A stretch of DNA of 64,000 bases from positions 3,162,001 through 3,226,000 of the forward strand of contig NZ_CP041185.1 in NCBI RefSeq assembly GCF_006517255.1, written 5' to 3'. A model generated the notes under the pieces. It was not told the origin of the DNA. It saw only the letters and a program-made list of their open reading frames with translations, and did no database searches. The stretch's first letter is position 1. The number at the start of each line of letters is the position of its first letter. Below, one piece after another: positions 27,722-36,275 of the stretch. The position numbers were made by a program, and so were the translations under genes. The stretch comes from Janthinobacterium tructae (lineage in GTDB: Bacteria > Pseudomonadota > Gammaproteobacteria > Burkholderiales > Burkholderiaceae_D).

Positions 27722-29668
27722 ATGAAATTATTTCTTGAAATTTCCCGCACGCAAAAAAAAATGATTGCAGCGACGCTCGATCTATTCTTTTTGCCGTTGA
27801 CTTTTCTCCTCGCGATCATACTACGTTACGATGTAGTAAATAGCGCTTTATTATCACAATATCTGTGGCTGATCATAGCGGCACCGCTGATATCGATTCC
27901 GATCTTTACGCGACTCGGGCTTTACCGCGCAGTGGTCCGTTTTATCGATCAGAAAATAGTCTATGTCGTCATCATTGGCGTCACTATATCAGTGGCATTG
28001 CTGGTCGCCTTGACAGCCCTGGTGTCACATATGGAGGGATATTCGCGTGGCGTCTTCGGCATCTATTGGGTCAGTGCCATTACCTATGTTGTGTCCAGCC
28101 GCTTCCTGGCCAGAGGCATTTTGCTCAATACAAACAAGGACAATCCGGCAGTCAGGATTGCCATCTACGGCGCAGGCAAGGCCGGCACCCAACTGGCAAG
28201 CGCCTTGCGCGCCGGTCATGAATATCTGCCGGTTGCCTTCATCGATGACATGAAGGAGTTGAAGGGCGCCACGATTTCCGGCATCAAAGTCTATGCATCC
28301 GTAGATCTGCAACAAGTTATCGAGAAAAAGAATATCAGCGAGATCCTGCTGGCCATGCCATCACTCAGCAAGGGAAAGCAAAAAAACATACTCAACATCG
28401 TTGAAAACCATAAGGTAAAAGTCAAGGTTGCGCCGCCAGTGGAAAGCTTGGTGAATGGTGAATTGCGTATCCAAGACGTGCGCGACATCGAAATCGAAGA
28501 CTTGCTGGGTCGTGACCAGGTCATACCGCATTTAAACCTGATCTCTGGCTGCATTACCGGCAAGTCGGTGATGGTGACCGGTGCCGGAGGGTCCATCGGT
28601 TCTGAACTGTGCCGTCAAATCATCAAGTTGCACCCGGCGCGCCTGATTCTCCTGGAAATGTCCGAGTTTGCCCTGTATTCCATCAAGCAGGAACTCAAAG
28701 ACATCAAACATCTTCACGGTTCGGGCGTGGAATTGGTGCCTTTCCTTGGTAGCGTGCTGGATATCGAAAAATGTAAAAGTATACTGGCTACATTCAAGGT
28801 CGAAACTCTGTACCATGCTGCCGCGTACAAGCACGTGCCTTTGGTGGAGCACAATCCTATCGACGGCGTCCGCAACAACGTATTTGGTACGCTGAGCATC
28901 GCCCAGGCCGCCATGGCCGCCGGTGTAAAAAGTTTTGTGCTGATTTCAACCGACAAGGCGGTACGTCCGACAAATGTCATGGGCACCACCAAGCGCCTTG
29001 CCGAATTGATTTTGCAGGCCTTTGCACGCGAGCAAACAAATACCCGTTTTTGCATGGTGCGCTTTGGCAACGTATTGGGTTCATCCGGATCTGTCGTACC
29101 CCTGTTTCGCAAGCAGATTGAAGCAGGTGGCCCCATCACCTTGACGCACCCCGAGATTACGCGCTATTTCATGACCATTCCGGAAGCTGCGCAGTTGGTG
29201 CTCCAGGCCGGCGGCATGGGGAAAGGTGGCGATGTCTTCGTGCTCGACATGGGCGATCCTGTCAAAATCATGGATCTGGCAGAACGCATGATTCATTTGA
29301 GCGGACTTGAAGTCAGGAGCAAAGCGGCGCCGGATGGCATTGAAATCGAACATGTCGGCTTACGCCCAGGTGAAAAGCTGTACGAGGAATTACTTATTGG
29401 AAATAATGTAGAGGGGACGGAACATCCGCTGATCATGCGGGCTCAAGAGTCAGAAATCGCATGGTCGGAACTGCGGACGATCTTGAGCAACATGGAGAAT
29501 GCCTGCAAGAATTTTGAATATGAAGAACTGCGTGCCCTTTTGCAATTGGCAGTCAAAGAGTATACGCCACTCTGTGGCATCGAGGATTTCATCTGGGCTA
29601 ACAGGAACCGGCTCAACGGAAACGAGCAACAAACTATTGTTGAAAATCCTTCGTACAAAATAAGGTAA
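27722..29668 (+). CDS. UDP-GlcNAc 4,6-dehydratase, WbpM/CapD/PglF-like
   Basis: A 648-residue membrane-bound SDR enzyme. About four N-terminal helices (residues about 12-125) are followed by a Rossmann-like domain (VRIAIYGAGKAGTQLASAL). The catalytic domain has MVTGAGGSIGSELCRQI, STDKAVRPTNVMGTTKR and RFGNVLGSSGSVVP. The usual Tyr of YxxxK is replaced by Met in the NVMGTTK stretch, which is the known state in WbpM-type dehydratases and not a defect. It makes the UDP-4-keto-6-deoxy-GlcNAc used by the WbpV-like reductase. It is preceded by 135 bp of AT-rich sequence, so may have its own promoter. Confidence 0.93.
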   Translation: MKLFLEISRTQKKMIAATLDLFFLPLTFLLAIILRYDVVNSALLSQYLWLIIAAPLISIPIFTRLGLYRAVVRFIDQKIVYVVIIGVTISVALLVALTALVSHMEGYSRGVFGIYWVSAITYVVSSRFLARGILLNTNKDNPAVRIAIYGAGKAGTQLASALRAGHEYLPVAFIDDMKELKGATISGIKVYASVDLQQVIEKKNISEILLAMPSLSKGKQKNILNIVENHKVKVKVAPPVESLVNGELRIQDVRDIEIEDLLGRDQVIPHLNLISGCITGKSVMVTGAGGSIGSELCRQIIKLHPARLILLEMSEFALYSIKQELKDIKHLHGSGVELVPFLGSVLDIEKCKSILATFKVETLYHAAAYKHVPLVEHNPIDGVRNNVFGTLSIAQAAMAAGVKSFVLISTDKAVRPTNVMGTTKRLAELILQAFAREQTNTRFCMVRFGNVLGSSGSVVPLFRKQIEAGGPITLTHPEITRYFMTIPEAAQLVLQAGGMGKGGDVFVLDMGDPVKIMDLAERMIHLSGLEVRSKAAPDGIEIEHVGLRPGEKLYEELLIGNNVEGTEHPLIMRAQESEIAWSELRTILSNMENACKNFEYEELRALLQLAVKEYTPLCGIEDFIWANRNRLNGNEQQTIVENPSYKIR

Positions 29669-29756
29669 CTATTTGCCTTTTCGGCAAACCACTTCCAGGC
29701 ACAGCCCAAGAAACTGGTAACAGATTGCAGTGAACAGATTACTAATAAAGAAAATT

Positions 29757-31010
29757 ATGAAACACCTTGACGAATTGCAACAAGACGATCATCAGCATAT
29801 ATATTATGATGAAAGCGAAACCAAGCTCAGCGACTTGCTGCTACCGCTATGGCATGCACGCAAGTTGATTATCGGCGTCACGCTCGGCGCGACCGTAATA
29901 GGTGGCATCGGCAGTGTGATTCTCTCCAAATACAAAAGCGAGGGATTTCTTCAGTTTGGTGGTGCGATACCCCTGCAAAAGAAAAACAAGGATCCCAAGG
30001 ATAGCAAGGAAACCGAGCCGCCAACGGGTATCGCGATCAGCGACTACAAGCGTTATGCTGCCGCGTTCAACAGTGCGGAACGCTTCGCCGAATATACCCA
30101 AGAAGATAAATTGACCAATGCTCCTGAAGTCATTCAGTTGCGCAAGACCTTTGCCTCACGTGAAGGCATCAGTGCACGCATCGAACCTATTTACTCTTTC
30201 ACAAAACTGGATGCCAAGGAATTGGGTGGGGGAAGCAAGGATAGCGACAGCAACGTAATAGGGTTGCGCATCAACTATGCATCCGCATCGCCAGAGGGCG
30301 CCCAAAAAGCTGTAGGCCTGCTTGGCACCTATGCTATGGATACGATCGTTTACTTGATCTATTCAGATGCCTTGCGCTTCAAGCATGCAGAAATGAACAC
30401 GAAGATTACCGAACTCGAAAACGATATTATCTCCAGTAATGAAAAGCAAGAACAATACAAGCGCAAAGGCAATAATCTGAAACAGATTATTACGCGCTAC
30501 CCTGACTCCGCCAATCAGGCGACACGTCAAGTGGTCACTGTTACAGAAGAAAGCGCGCGCTATCTGTCGCCGGTAGCTCAATTGATGAGTAGTGAAGTGG
30601 AGTTCGCAGAGGCCAGCGAGGCCATTCTCAAAGCCAAGCGGGAACAGCAGCAGTACAAGCTGCTGCGTGAGTATTATGATCGGGTCAAAGTATTACTCGA
30701 CAGCACAAAGTCGGGCGAGACCATTTTGCGCGGCCTGGAACCCATCAAACACGCCGTCTTCAAAGACAAGAACATGGAAGACGAAGCTATCCGCCAAGTC
30801 TTTAACAAGCTCACTATCGAGAATCAATCAGCGCTCAATCTGTATCTGGACAAGAGCCGCTTCATTGCCGGTCCAAGCTTACCGGAAAATCGTACCGAGC
30901 CTCTGTCGCTGGTACTGGTGTTTAGTGCCTTGCTGGGCTTGCTCGCGACGGGATGCTTTGTATTGGTCAGAAATTGGTTGAAGAAAAATAGTACACAGAT
31001 CGAAGGTTAA
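29757..31010 (+). CDS. Wzz-type O-antigen chain-length determinant
   Basis: A 417-residue inner-membrane polysaccharide co-polymerase. An N-terminal cytoplasmic segment and a first helix (KLIIGVTLGATVIGGIGSVI, near residue 40) are followed by a long periplasmic domain with coiled-coil character (HAEMNTKITELENDIISS). A second helix close to the C-terminus (LSLVLVFSALLGLLATGCFV) ends in a short basic tail. It should control the number of O-units added by Wzy. The start is between GTG 29730 and ATG 29757; ATG is used. It closes the cluster. The central domain is longer than that of E. coli WzzB (about 325 residues). Confidence 0.82.
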   Translation: MKHLDELQQDDHQHIYYDESETKLSDLLLPLWHARKLIIGVTLGATVIGGIGSVILSKYKSEGFLQFGGAIPLQKKNKDPKDSKETEPPTGIAISDYKRYAAAFNSAERFAEYTQEDKLTNAPEVIQLRKTFASREGISARIEPIYSFTKLDAKELGGGSKDSDSNVIGLRINYASASPEGAQKAVGLLGTYAMDTIVYLIYSDALRFKHAEMNTKITELENDIISSNEKQEQYKRKGNNLKQIITRYPDSANQATRQVVTVTEESARYLSPVAQLMSSEVEFAEASEAILKAKREQQQYKLLREYYDRVKVLLDSTKSGETILRGLEPIKHAVFKDKNMEDEAIRQVFNKLTIENQSALNLYLDKSRFIAGPSLPENRTEPLSLVLVFSALLGLLATGCFVLVRNWLKKNSTQIEG

Positions 31011-31369
31011 TTGGTCTGTAAGCGCAGACACGGTCAGCTGCCCCTGCACATTGCATCTCGTCGCCAGAGATGCAGCATGCGGCCTAACGTCGCCGGGTCT
31101 CAAGGGAATCAAGCCGTCAGGAGAGTACGTTCACGTAACAAGGGCAACGTTTTCTACCCCAGTAATCGACGCCCTGTCGATCCCGGCCATACCATTGAGT
31201 GATGCTTGAATTTATTTTCCGGTCAGCTGACGCGTCACCGTTGGGAGGAGACTTTCGCGTGTACATACGTACGCATCAGGCATGCACACTCAGGAAAAAC
31301 GCAGAGGCAAGCTATTTACCGCCTCTGCATGAGCCGCCATCCCGCTGGGTTAGCAGCGCGTAACACTTA
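31011..31369. other. Gap between the O-antigen cluster and rhlE
   Basis: This 359-bp gap separates the convergent wzz-like gene and rhlE. It holds the perfect stem TGCATCTC (31052-31059)/GAGATGCA (31067-31074) with a 7-nt loop and no T-run, and the rhlE terminator at 31301-31328. No credible open reading frame was seen. Confidence 0.6.
31294..31330 (-). terminator. Terminator of rhlE
   Basis: GCAGAGGC (31301-31308) pairs with GCCTCTGC (31321-31328). Read on the minus strand, the stem is followed by GTTTTTCC. It lies 41 bp after the rhlE stop codon. Confidence 0.7.
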
Positions 31370-32911
31370 CTACTTCAATAACCCACCCAACAACGCCGCC
31401 ACCTTCTGCTTCGGCTTGGCCGCGACTGGCGCCATGCTGGCAGCAGCGGGAGCGGCGGCCTTGGCTGGTTCATACGGCTTCAGGAACCAGGGATCGGCCT
31501 TTTCGCGGCGGGCGCCGGGGCCAAAGGCGGGACGCGCACCGCGCTCGGCGGAGCGGCTGTCGCGGCTGCTGTCGCCAGCATGACGGCTCTCTGGGGGGCG
31601 CGCGGGACGCGCCTCGCTACCTTCGGTGCGGCGCGGCGGACGACGTTCGCTGTCGCTGCTGCGGGCAGGAGCCGGATTGAAACCCGTCAATTCGCCGCGC
31701 TTGATGCTTTGCTTGATGAGTTTCTCGATATCGACCAGCAAGCGCTCGTCTTTATCCGAATAGATCGAAATGGCGTCGCCCGAGGCGCCGGCACGGCCCG
31801 TACGGCCGATGCGGTGCACATAGTCTTCCGCGTTGTACGGCAAGTCGAAATTGATCACGCAAGGCAAATCGGAAATATCCAGGCCGCGCGCCGCCACGTC
31901 GGTCGCGACCAGCACGTCGATCTCGCCCTTCTTGAACGCTTCCAGCGCCGCCATGCGCTCTTGCTGGCTCTTGTCGCCATGAATCGCCGTGGCGCTCATG
32001 CCTTCCTGCTCCAGCACGCGGGCCAGGCGCGAGGCGCCGATCTTGGTGTTCGAGAATACGATGACCTGTTTCAGGTCGCGTTGGCGCAGCAGATGGGCGA
32101 CCAGGGCATGCTTCTGGTCTTCCGTCACCTTGTACACCACCTGCGTGACCCTGTCGGCCGTCTGGTTGCTGCGCGCCACTTCGATCGTCAGCGGATCGTT
32201 GAGGAAGGTGGCGGCCAACTTCTTGATTTCTGGCGAGAACGTGGCTGAGAACATCAGGTTCTGGCGCTGCTTCGGCAGCAAGTTGATGATGCGCTGCAAG
32301 TCCGGCAGGAAGCCCATGTCCAGCATGCGGTCGGCTTCATCCATGACCAGCATTTGCACCTGGCTCAGACTGATATTCTTTTGCTCGATATGGTCGAGCA
32401 AACGTCCCGGCGTGGCGATGACAATTTCCACGCCGCCGCGCAAGATGACCGTTTGCGGCTTCATGTCCATGCCGCCGAAAACGACCGTCGAACGCAGCGG
32501 CGTGTGCTTGGCGTAGGCCTTGACGTTTTCTGCCACCTGCACCGCCAGTTCGCGGGTCGGGGTCAGGATCAGCGCGCGTACCGGGTGGCGCGCCGGCGAC
32601 ATGCTGCTGCTGGCATGCGCCATCAGCAACTGGATGATCGGCAAGGAAAAACCGGCGGTCTTGCCGGTGCCCGTTTGCGCAGCGCCCATTACATCGCGCC
32701 CTTGCAGCACCACGGGAATGGCTTGCTCCTGGATCGGTGTCGGACGGGTGTAGCCCTGATCGGTCAGTGCGCGCTGGATTTCAGGCGCGAGGCCAAAGTC
32801 GGCGAAAGTCAGGGTGGGGGCAGCGGATGCTGCAGGTGCAGGTGCAGCGGCGGGCGCCGCTTCAGGGGCAATCGCCGGGCTGGGCGTAGGAGTCGATTCG
32901 GTTTCAGACAT
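31370..32911 (-). CDS. rhlE: DEAD-box ATP-dependent RNA helicase RhlE
   Basis: A 513-residue RNA helicase. An Ala/Pro-rich lead (residues 1-40) precedes the Q motif (FADFGLAPEIQRAL...PTPIQEQAIP). Motif I is AQTGTGKT, Ia PTRELAVQV, II VMDEADRMLDMGF, III SATF, and the second RecA domain has VATDVAARGLDI and HRIGRTGRAG. The C-terminal tail is low-complexity, rich in Arg, Ser and Pro, as in RhlE proteins. It acts in ribosome assembly or RNA turnover. Start 32911 (MSETES) is preferred to the longer frame to 32947. Confidence 0.93.
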   Translation of the reverse strand: MSETESTPTPSPAIAPEAAPAAAPAPAASAAPTLTFADFGLAPEIQRALTDQGYTRPTPIQEQAIPVVLQGRDVMGAAQTGTGKTAGFSLPIIQLLMAHASSSMSPARHPVRALILTPTRELAVQVAENVKAYAKHTPLRSTVVFGGMDMKPQTVILRGGVEIVIATPGRLLDHIEQKNISLSQVQMLVMDEADRMLDMGFLPDLQRIINLLPKQRQNLMFSATFSPEIKKLAATFLNDPLTIEVARSNQTADRVTQVVYKVTEDQKHALVAHLLRQRDLKQVIVFSNTKIGASRLARVLEQEGMSATAIHGDKSQQERMAALEAFKKGEIDVLVATDVAARGLDISDLPCVINFDLPYNAEDYVHRIGRTGRAGASGDAISIYSDKDERLLVDIEKLIKQSIKRGELTGFNPAPARSSDSERRPPRRTEGSEARPARPPESRHAGDSSRDSRSAERGARPAFGPGARREKADPWFLKPYEPAKAAAPAAASMAPVAAKPKQKVAALLGGLLK

Positions 32912-33229
32912 AAATTTTCTGGTGTGCCTCCGCACTGCGGAAGCCATGCTTTCTCAATAAACAACATTTCTGGGCACAGGCAGCTCCGTCTTGCAAGCCA
33001 TGGATCATCGTTCTTGCGGCACCTCCGTGCTCCGGGACATGCTGTATGGCGTATGCGGGAGCGTCGAAGAGATGTGCTGCGATGGCGGCGGAGATCGCGC
33101 CGGCGGAACATCGCGCGCAGAAGATACAATATCAGTGCTGTAAACGATACCCTAATTCACCGCAACTGTACACGGAAACCGTGATTTTTGAGCAAAAAGC
33201 GTTCCAGCAATGGCACGCCGGAATGCCGT
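32912..33229. other. Gap between rhlE and the oxidoreductase-like gene
   Basis: Shared upstream region of two divergent genes. A TACAAT hexamer at 33125-33130 and the small inverted repeat CACGG-AAA-CCGTG (33171-33183) are visible on the plus strand; no -35 element was assigned. Frames on the plus strand in this stretch look like shadows. Confidence 0.35.
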
Positions 33230-33505
33230 ATGATGCCAACTCCTATGCCAGCTCCGATGCCAGCTCCACCGTCGCCTGCCTTCACCATGCCCACCCCGCC
33301 TTTCCCCAACGATCCGCAACCGCAAGCGCCCAGCAAGCCGGGCAATGACGAGTGTTGCCACAGCGGTTGCACCTTTTGCGTGCTGGAAATGTACCAGGAA
33401 GACCTGGCCGCCTACGAAGAGGCCCTGAGGGCGTGGCAGCAACGCCAGCAAACCGCTGCCGCCCCGGCAGCCCCAGGGATCAAGAAGCCGCGCAAGCGCG
33501 CTTAA
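33230..33505 (+). CDS. Small oxidoreductase-like domain protein
   Basis: A roughly 91-residue protein. The N-terminal half is low-complexity with a Met-Pro-Thr-Pro-Met-Pro-Ala-Pro type repeat. The C-terminal half has DECCHSGCTFCVLEMYQED followed by LAAYEEALRAW, the cysteine-rich oxidoreductase-like domain (Pfam Oxidored-like) whose biochemical role is unknown, also found in a mitochondrial protein. It ends in KKPRKRA. The start is uncertain: ATG 33230 (used) or 33233, or TTG 33188. All keep the domain. Confidence 0.7.
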   Translation: MMPTPMPAPMPAPPSPAFTMPTPPFPNDPQPQAPSKPGNDECCHSGCTFCVLEMYQEDLAAYEEALRAWQQRQQTAAAPAAPGIKKPRKRA

Positions 33506-33886
33506 TGTCTTAATTAAGAGCCTTTCCACTCATCCGCTGGCGCCATGGCAGCAGGCGCCTTGACGGGCGCGCGCGACCCCCTCATGGCGGCGCTGGCAAC
33601 GTCAAGCATGCGCGTTTCATTCAGCGCCATGTCGGCATCCTGCAAGGCCAGCATGGGCGCCGCTTCCCAGCGGCGGAAATCGCTGAGTTGTTTCCACAAG
33701 GAAAAGTACAGAAGCAGGCGTAGGAGTCGGATGACACGAGGCAATGTTCCTAGCCTACATAAGCGCGTCGGCTCATCCGATGCCCACCCGCGCGCCCTGG
33801 TCCTATAGTGGATACAAGATTCAGCACAACGCTAGCAAGCCAGAAAAGCAGCGCCATCCAACAAAATCAGAAGACGAGGCCCTACC
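33506..33886. other. Gap before the Crp/Fnr regulator, with a possible small minus-strand gene
   Basis: A 381-bp stretch. A minus-strand frame (33514-33744, TTG start, 76 residues, or from ATG 33654, 46 residues) reads LWKQLSDFRRWEAAPMLALQ and could be a small gene, but an equally long plus-strand frame overlaps it and neither has a good ribosome site. The right end must hold the promoter of the Crp/Fnr gene. Confidence 0.4.
33514..33744 (-). CDS. Possible small hypothetical protein
   Basis: A 76-residue frame with TTG start. It begins with a short hydrophobic, basic segment (MPRVIRLLRLLLYFSLW) and continues as a polar helix-like stretch, ending PADEWKGS. The amino-acid composition looks less like a shadow than the overlapping plus-strand frame, but no family was recognised and no ribosome site is clear. 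Confidence 0.3.
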   Translation of the reverse strand: MPRVIRLLRLLLYFSLWKQLSDFRRWEAAPMLALQDADMALNETRMLDVASAAMRGSRAPVKAPAAMAPADEWKGS

Positions 33887-34693
33887 ATGTACAAAGCTTA
33901 TAGCAACCTGACCCCAGCAACGAATAGCCACGCCACCGCCCAGCACAACTGGCAAGCCGCGCCGGCAACGCCCATGATCAGCATCACGGGCGCGCAACAG
34001 AATGAATTGCTGCGCGCCTTGTCGCGCGCCGATCTGGAGCGCCTGTTTTGCCAGTTGGAACTGGTCGCTCTGCCTGCCGGCAAGCACCTGTTCGATTGCG
34101 GCGGCAAGATTGAATACACGTATTTCCCCACCAACGCCATCGTTTCCCTGCTGTATGTGATGGAAGACGGCGCCACCACCGAGATCGCCGTCATCGGCCG
34201 TGAAGGCGTCGCCGGCGTGGTGCTGTACGAAGCCGAGCGCGCCACCTGCACCGCCATCGTGCAGACGGCCGGCTACGGCTACCGCTTGAAAACGGCCTTC
34301 CTGCGTGAAGTATTCAATGAAGGCGGCGCGCTGGCGCAATTACTGATGCGCTACACCAGCGCCATGTTTGCGCAAATGGCACAGAATGTGGTGGGCGGCC
34401 GTCATTGCAGCATCGAACAGAAACTGTGCCGCTGGCTGCTGGACCGCCTCGACCGTTCGTTGTCGAACGAGCTGAAGGTGACGCAAGACACCATGGCCAA
34501 CATGCTGGGCGTGCGCCGCGAAAGCGTCACCGTCACGGCGCGCAAGCTGCAGGACGAAGGCTTGATCCAGTACCGCCGCGGCACCGTCGAAGTGCTCGAC
34601 CGCGAAGGCCTGGAAGCGGCCGCCGGCAATTGCTACAAGGCCGCCCGTGCCGGTTTCGAGCAGTTTCGCAGTGGCATCAGCACACACAACTAA
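33887..34693 (+). CDS. Crp/Fnr-family transcriptional regulator
   Basis: A 268-residue regulator. The cyclic-nucleotide-binding-like beta roll spans about residues 45-165 (VALPAGKHLFDCGG, then IAVIGREGVAGVVL). The C-terminal winged helix-turn-helix is KVTQDTMANMLGVRRESVTVTARKLQDEGLIQYRRG. The Arg-Ser/Thr pair that binds cAMP in Crp and the four-Cys cluster of Fnr are not seen, so the ligand is unknown. The first ~35 residues are a low-complexity extension. Monocistronic, with a clear terminator 27 bp after the stop. Confidence 0.88.
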   Translation: MYKAYSNLTPATNSHATAQHNWQAAPATPMISITGAQQNELLRALSRADLERLFCQLELVALPAGKHLFDCGGKIEYTYFPTNAIVSLLYVMEDGATTEIAVIGREGVAGVVLYEAERATCTAIVQTAGYGYRLKTAFLREVFNEGGALAQLLMRYTSAMFAQMAQNVVGGRHCSIEQKLCRWLLDRLDRSLSNELKVTQDTMANMLGVRRESVTVTARKLQDEGLIQYRRGTVEVLDREGLEAAAGNCYKAARAGFEQFRSGISTHN

Positions 34694-34716
34694 GTAATCA
34701 GCGCTAATTAATCAGC

Positions 34717-34745
34717 GCGAGCACGCTTCGGCGTGCTTTTTTCAT
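34717..34745 (+). terminator. Terminator of the Crp/Fnr gene
   Basis: AGCACGC (34720-34726), loop TTCG, GCGTGCT (34731-34737), then a run of T. A standard tetraloop intrinsic terminator. Confidence 0.9.
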
Positions 34746-34765
34746 TCCGGGGCGTTAACTCTGCT

Positions 34766-35173
34766 TCAAACCAGATGCCCCTCATCAGCAGCGGCAGTGG
34801 CGACCAACCACCAGTGCGGCTTGCGATCTTCAAACGAGTGGTATTCGGGCGCAAACGCGGCCTGGCCAGGATCATCAAAACTGCCCACCAGCAAGGCCAC
34901 CGTCGGCGCATCGTCGATGGCGCCGATGGAACTGCCGCAAGCGGCGCAAAAGGCCCGGCTGGAATATTCGGAAGAGCGGTAAGTGGCAGGTGCGCCGGCC
35001 GTCCCCGTCCAGCGTACTTGATCGCGCGCAAACTCCACCCACGCCACCGTCGGCGCGCCCGTGTGCTGCTGGCAATTTCGGCAGGAACAGCTATGCGGAT
35101 TGCTGCCCTCGCCTGTTACTTCGAAGCGCACGGCGCCACATAGACAACCGCCTGCCTGCACCGCATTTTCCAT
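34766..35173 (-). CDS. GFA family protein (glutathione-dependent formaldehyde-activating enzyme-like)
   Basis: A 135-residue zinc protein of the GFA/CENP-V fold. The cysteine sites are GGCLCGAVRFEV, SCSCRNCQQHTG and AFCAACGSSIG. Family members bind zinc; glutathione chemistry is shown only for some. Start 35173 is supported by GAGGAGG nine bases upstream; the longer frame to 35353 runs over the promoter of the divergent DUF4265 gene. Function in this organism is unknown. Confidence 0.85.
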   Translation of the reverse strand: MENAVQAGGCLCGAVRFEVTGEGSNPHSCSCRNCQQHTGAPTVAWVEFARDQVRWTGTAGAPATYRSSEYSSRAFCAACGSSIGAIDDAPTVALLVGSFDDPGQAAFAPEYHSFEDRKPHWWLVATAAADEGHLV

Positions 35174-35294
35174 TGCGCCTCCTCGTTTGCACCGTTGCGT
35201 ACCCCGCCAGCTGGCACGGTCCCGGTACAATATTGCCATAAACCCCACGCTGGCGCGACCCGCAACGCAGCGCGCCGGCACTATGAAAGAATAA

Positions 35295-35786
35295 ATGGAA
35301 GACATCAATTGCGAAGGCTTGCCGCACATCCGCGTACTGGCAGGCGAAAACACCGACGGCCCCGTGTATGAAACCCTGCCAGCGCGCCAGATCGACGAAC
35401 ACGTCTACGAACTGCTGGCCTCGCCCGGCCTGACCCTGAACCTGGCGCGCGGCGACATCGTCAGCATCGCCGACCCGCTCGCCCCCGCCGAAGTCTTAAA
35501 GCGCGGCGGCAACTTCTGCATCCAGATCTATGCCGACGACGTGCCGCAAGAAGCAGTCGACCAGCTCGAGCGCGACGTGCAGGAGCAGCTGGGCGGCACC
35601 ATGGATGGCCAGTACAAGGGCAATCTCACCTTCAGCGTGCCGGGACACCACGGCATCTACAGCGTCAACGGCCCCTTCGATGCCTTCCGCACGGCGACGG
35701 GCGTGGAATGGTACTTCGCCAACATCTACGTCAACCTCGATGACGACGATGATGAAACCTTGCTCAACTGGTGGGTGAATATGTAA
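35295..35786 (+). CDS. DUF4265 domain protein
   Basis: A 163-residue acidic soluble protein. It has a domain resembling DUF4265: EVLKRGGNFCIQIYADDV, then GGTMDGQYKGNLTFSVPG and VEWYFANIYVN, followed by an Asp-rich turn (DDDDDETLLNWW). The function of the family is unknown. It is divergent from the GFA gene and upstream of the BPSL0067-like pair. Confidence 0.75.
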   Translation: MEDINCEGLPHIRVLAGENTDGPVYETLPARQIDEHVYELLASPGLTLNLARGDIVSIADPLAPAEVLKRGGNFCIQIYADDVPQEAVDQLERDVQEQLGGTMDGQYKGNLTFSVPGHHGIYSVNGPFDAFRTATGVEWYFANIYVNLDDDDDETLLNWWVNM

Positions 35787-35906
35787 GCATGCCCGTGCGC
35801 CAGGCAGGGCCATGACACATGTCAATGCTCCGCTCTGGCACACATCAAGCTGCTTGCCCGCGCCCTGCGTACGCTCTCTCTATCGTCAACCGCAGAGAGA
35901 AACGCC

Positions 35907-36275
35907 ATGCCCTACATTGCGCGTGCCGACTATGCAAAACAAAAAGAAATGGTGGGAAATGGCGAGTGCGTTACCCTGGTCAAACACCTCACCGGCGTCC
36001 GTGCCTCATCGCTTTGGCGCGAAGGAGACAAGGTGCCGGACCTGCTGGAAAAAGGCGGCATTGCGAAAGGCACGGTGATTGCCACCTTCGTCAACGGCCG
36101 CTATCAGAATCTGCGGCAGGGCAACCATGCGGCGCTGTTCATTCGCCAGGTGCCTGGCGGCATTGAAATTTTCGACCAGTGGCGCAACCATAAACCTAGC
36201 GCCCGCGTGATTCACTTTGGCCGTTCGGCGGCCGGGGCATCGAATCGCCCAGAACTCTATTCGGTGGTGGAATGA
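35907..36275 (+). CDS. BPSL0067-like small NlpC/P60-fold protein, candidate amidase effector
   Basis: A 122-residue protein without signal peptide. It resembles the BPSL0067 family, small Cys-His proteins related to NlpC/P60 hydrolases and to type VI secreted amidases. Likely catalytic residues are Cys21 (GNGECVTLVK), His74 (QGNHAALF) and Asp90 (IFDQW). The following gene starts inside its stop codon (ATGA) and encodes a small exported protein, the layout of an effector with a periplasmic immunity partner. No type VI structural genes are in the window, so the delivery route and the toxic role are inferred. A housekeeping peptidase is an alternative. Confidence 0.65.
   Translation: MPYIARADYAKQKEMVGNGECVTLVKHLTGVRASSLWREGDKVPDLLEKGGIAKGTVIATFVNGRYQNLRQGNHAALFIRQVPGGIEIFDQWRNHKPSARVIHFGRSAAGASNRPELYSVVE

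Noticed and set aside
28900..29050. Loss of the catalytic Tyr in the WbpM-like dehydratase
   Set aside because: Met in place of Tyr is the normal state in the WbpM/CapD subfamily, so this is not a broken enzyme.
34697..34718. Direct repeat ATCAGCGC (34697-34704 and 34711-34718) before a terminator
   Set aside because: Short and next to an ordinary terminator; no sign of an attachment site or element.
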